64,000 bases of DNA from Balneola sp. (GTDB lineage Bacteria > Bacteroidota > Rhodothermia > Balneolales > Balneolaceae). The position numbers and the translations under genes were made by a program. Below are positions 62,089 to 64,000 of the stretch, in pieces; positions within the stretch are counted from its first letter, which is position 1, and each line of letters starts with the position of its first letter. Where the stretch lies: contig RHLJ01000005.1 in assembly GCA_003712055.1 (NCBI GenBank), positions 1 through 64,000 of the forward strand, read 5' to 3'. Below the pieces are notes generated by a model. The model had not been told where the DNA came from and searched no databases. It saw only the letters and a program-made list of their open reading frames with translations.

Positions 62089-63078
62089 CTATCTATCTCC
62101 TTCATAAACACCGGCAGCAATAAAGTATTCGGTGCCTGGAATAGTCATCACGAAAGATTTTTTTTGCTCATCCTCTCCAGTGGTTGGGTTCGGCCAGTAG
62201 TATTCATAGAACCCACTTCCAGCATTGCTTTGAGCAATAGAAGACATATCCCGAACAATGTATGCTCCCTGAGAGTCCTGCAGATCCCAGTTATCTACTC
62301 CTTCCAGCTCTTCATCATTCCCATGTGCGATTACCAGTCCTTCAAACTCAACAATAAAGAAGTACCCCGATTGATCATCAAAAAAGGTAATGTCATCCAC
62401 AAAAGCCTGGCTAAATGCAATTCGGTCTTGTTCATCCGTATAGATTGAACTAAATACTTCGCTAAAACCTCGGGCGTTGGTTTCTACTAAATCTTGCACC
62501 ACGATTTCATTGGCTTCATCAATGCTGTACATAGTGTTTTGTGTTTCATCGGTGTAGTAGAAGCCGGCGCCAATGAACCAATCAGTGGGAGGGAGGGAGG
62601 TTACATAAGAGAGTTTGTCTTCACCGTTTCCTGAAGCGGGATTAGTGAAGTAGTATTCAACAAATCCCGAACCAGAGGTATTGACGGTGTTAATAATTTC
62701 CTGAACGTGATATTTACCGTTCAGGTCTTGTGCGTAATATCTGATAGTTCCGATTAAGCTCTCGTTCAAGTGCGCAATAACCAATGCACTATCCAATGTC
62801 TCAATGAAAAAATAGCCTGACTCATCGGGAAAAAAGGTACTCTCACTTACATAGGCCTGGCTTAATTGTACTCTGGATGCACTATCAGTAGCCATAGAGG
62901 TGAATACACTACCCAGTCCTGTAGAGGTACTGGTTACATTGAATTCGACAATCTCTTTATTCAGGTCGAAAAGAGAGATCATTTCTTCATCGTCATCGCT
63001 GTCATTTACATTACATGCTGCAAAAAAAACAAATGCAGCTAAAAACAGAAAGGAAGTTAGGTTTTGAATGGTGGGCAT
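62089..63078 (-). CDS. Lipoprotein with two Cache domains
   Basis: The 329-residue protein has a lipoprotein signal with lipobox FFAAC (Cys about 22). Two similar halves follow (about 40-180 and 185-325), each with SGYFFIETLDSALVIAHLNE / SGYFFIVEFEGLVIAHGNDE and SGFVEYYFTNPASGNGEDKL SYVTSLPPTDWFIGAGFYY (split here by a space). These are Cache_2-like small-molecule-binding modules, usually extracellular parts of chemoreceptors or kinases. Here there is no signalling domain, so it may be a stand-alone periplasmic binding protein. The ligand is unknown. Confidence 0.85.
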   Translation of the reverse strand: MPTIQNLTSFLFLAAFVFFAACNVNDSDDDEEMISLFDLNKEIVEFNVTSTSTGLGSVFTSMATDSASRVQLSQAYVSESTFFPDESGYFFIETLDSALVIAHLNESLIGTIRYYAQDLNGKYHVQEIINTVNTSGSGFVEYYFTNPASGNGEDKLSYVTSLPPTDWFIGAGFYYTDETQNTMYSIDEANEIVVQDLVETNARGFSEVFSSIYTDEQDRIAFSQAFVDDITFFDDQSGYFFIVEFEGLVIAHGNDEELEGVDNWDLQDSQGAYIVRDMSSIAQSNAGSGFYEYYWPNPTTGEDEQKKSFVMTIPGTEYFIAAGVYEGDR

Positions 63079-63402
63079 AGTTGTGCTTGTGATATTGTGT
63101 GTTTACAAAATCATACCCAACCGCTGGAAAAATAGAGATTATTTCACCTTAAAGAAAAAAGAGAAATCGAGATTGACCAATTTCTTAACCTAACCGCGAA
63201 TTTGAGATATCGAACTTCTTCAAATATCGAAAAGGTCATTCCGCTGCGCATGCCGGAATCTAGAATTTTGTTAAAGGCGGGATTCTAACCATTTCTTAAG
63301 ATCCGGAAACAAGCCTGCCTGTCGGTAGACAGGTTCGGGATGACTAAAAAGCGAGCTATAGAGCTATGCGTGGGGTTTTTTATCCCGAATCCAGATTAAC
63401 TC
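63079..63402. other. Non-coding stretch with intergenic repeats
   Basis: It contains GTCATTCCGCTGCGCATGCC ... AAGATCCGG (63235-63309) and the hairpin CCTGCCTGTCGG-TAGACAGG (about 63314-63333), then TTCGGGATGAC. These are members of the GTCAT...ATGAC intergenic repeat family. No gene seen. Confidence 0.5.
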
Positions 63403-64000
63403 TTAATCCCGGTAATGCTGAGCTGCATTAACATTTAGATAATCCATTCTCAAAAAGTGAGATTGTAGCCTAATAAGGAAACGCTCCCATTCTTTGTCTG
63501 ATTTAGGTGTCCAAAGCACCTCGGATAGTCCTATAACCCTCGGAAAAGCCATGTACTCTACCTTGGCACCTGTATGCATATACTCAGTCCACACGTTACC
63601 TTGTGCTCCAAGTACATACCTGGATTCTTCTTCATTTAATTCAGCAGGGACAGGTTCATAGCCATATATATCTTCAAGAGTCGTTAAACAGCATATTGCG
63701 ATGGGCTCACGTTCATTTTCCGCCTGGTAATGATCAAAGTAATTAGAGCCATTGGGAGTCATGATCACATTATGGCCCATTTTTGCGGCTTCAATTCCTC
63801 CTTGTTCTCCCCGCCAACTCATTACAGTAGCTCTTGGAGCGAGGCCTCCTTCCAGGATTTCATCCCAACCAATAATTTGTCTTCCTTTGCTGTTTAGATA
63901 GCTCTCAATTCGGGTGATGAAATAGCTTTGGAGTTCGTGTTCATCCGCAAGTCCTTCTCTTTGGATCACTTCCTGGGCTACCTCGCTTTCTTCCCATTGC
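63403..64000 (-). CDS. GH20 beta-N-acetylhexosaminidase, C-terminal part (gene continues beyond the window)
   Basis: The frame is open to the right edge. The last 199 residues include QSYFITRIESYLNSKGRQII GWDEILEGGLAPRATVMSWR (split here by a space), GHNVIMTPNGSNYFDHYQAE and AKVEYMAFPRVIGLSEVLWT. These are the GWDEIL, W-rich and FPR blocks of GH20 enzymes. The N-terminal domain and the catalytic Asp-Glu pair lie outside. It would release terminal N-acetylglucosamine from chitin or glycans. Confidence 0.93.
   Translation of the reverse strand, partial: QWEESEVAQEVIQREGLADEHELQSYFITRIESYLNSKGRQIIGWDEILEGGLAPRATVMSWRGEQGGIEAAKMGHNVIMTPNGSNYFDHYQAENEREPIAICCLTTLEDIYGYEPVPAELNEEESRYVLGAQGNVWTEYMHTGAKVEYMAFPRVIGLSEVLWTPKSDKEWERFLIRLQSHFLRMDYLNVNAAQHYRD

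Noticed and set aside
1-64000. CRISPR array, rRNA operon or tRNA gene
   Set aside because: No regularly spaced direct repeats with unique spacers and no recognisable rRNA or tRNA sequence were seen. The repeats present are REP-type hairpins and intergenic palindromes.

Overview
The window looks like a chromosomal segment of a marine Balneolota / Rhodothermota-type bacterium (Balneola, Gracilimonas or Rhodohalobacter relatives), of moderate GC content. This is inferred from gene content: a GH3-beta-lactamase fusion, a histone-H1-like protein, a TPR-LuxR regulator of Bacteroidota style, tail-fibre-like secreted proteins with the shared VFHP-YELRSL C-terminus, and a TTTG / TAnnTTTG promoter. No rRNA, tRNA or CRISPR array was seen. 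Species identity cannot be fixed from the sequence alone.

Layout. (i) 1-2972: remnant toxin tip with a probable immunity gene, a secreted hypothetical protein and a first tail-fibre-like protein. (ii) 3090-8632: first half of a type IV pilus / type II secretion-like machine (secretin, PilM-PilN fusion, PilO-like, PilP-like, major pseudopilin, prepilin peptidase). (iii) 8633-33839: an accessory island of about 25 kb with repeats, two more tail-fibre-like proteins, a 2099-residue Rhs protein ending in a colicin-E3-like rRNase tip, and a string of displaced Rhs toxin tips. Each tip is followed by a probable immunity gene. The pairs alternate with copies of a mobile cassette (divergent XRE repressor, P-loop ATPase, two tyrosine recombinases, HigBA-like module), and REP-type hairpins and a REP-associated transposase (RAYT) are scattered through. 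(iv) 33840-37145: second half of the pilus machine (minor pilins and the PilC/GspF platform). The assembly ATPase is not in the window. (v) 37370-64000: mostly ordinary chromosome. It holds an envelope-stress operon (Spy-like, ECF sigma, anti-sigma, CpxP-like), a D-lactate-dehydrogenase-type flavoprotein, a histone-H1-like protein, cytidine deaminase, the GH3/beta-lactamase fusion, rlmN, a peroxiredoxin-like protein, an ArsR/SRPBCC pair, a ZIP transporter, pcm, a DUF368 lipid-carrier transporter, a Usp protein, rsmA, groESL behind a sigma-54-like promoter, a TPR-HTH regulator, a Cache lipoprotein and a partial GH20 hexosaminidase.

The most interesting part is 11.6-33.9 kb. Seven or eight toxin-tip/immunity pairs lie in a row. 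At least two tips can be assigned (colicin-E3-like 16S rRNase; Tlde1-like L,D-transpeptidase-fold peptidoglycan enzyme), a third resembles a GIY-YIG/URI nuclease and is followed by an Imm26-like immunity gene, and several look new. Four XRE repressor genes, two P-loop ATPases (identical, in a 2388-bp perfect duplication) and two intact recombinase genes lie between the tips. Two long palindromes reminiscent of folded recombination sites sit just after the most complete cassette. A reasonable but unproven reading is an Rhs locus whose tip repertoire grows and rearranges by recombinase, REP/RAYT and homologous-recombination events. A 1.1-kb RAYT-bearing insertion has also separated a minor pilin gene from its original start codon.
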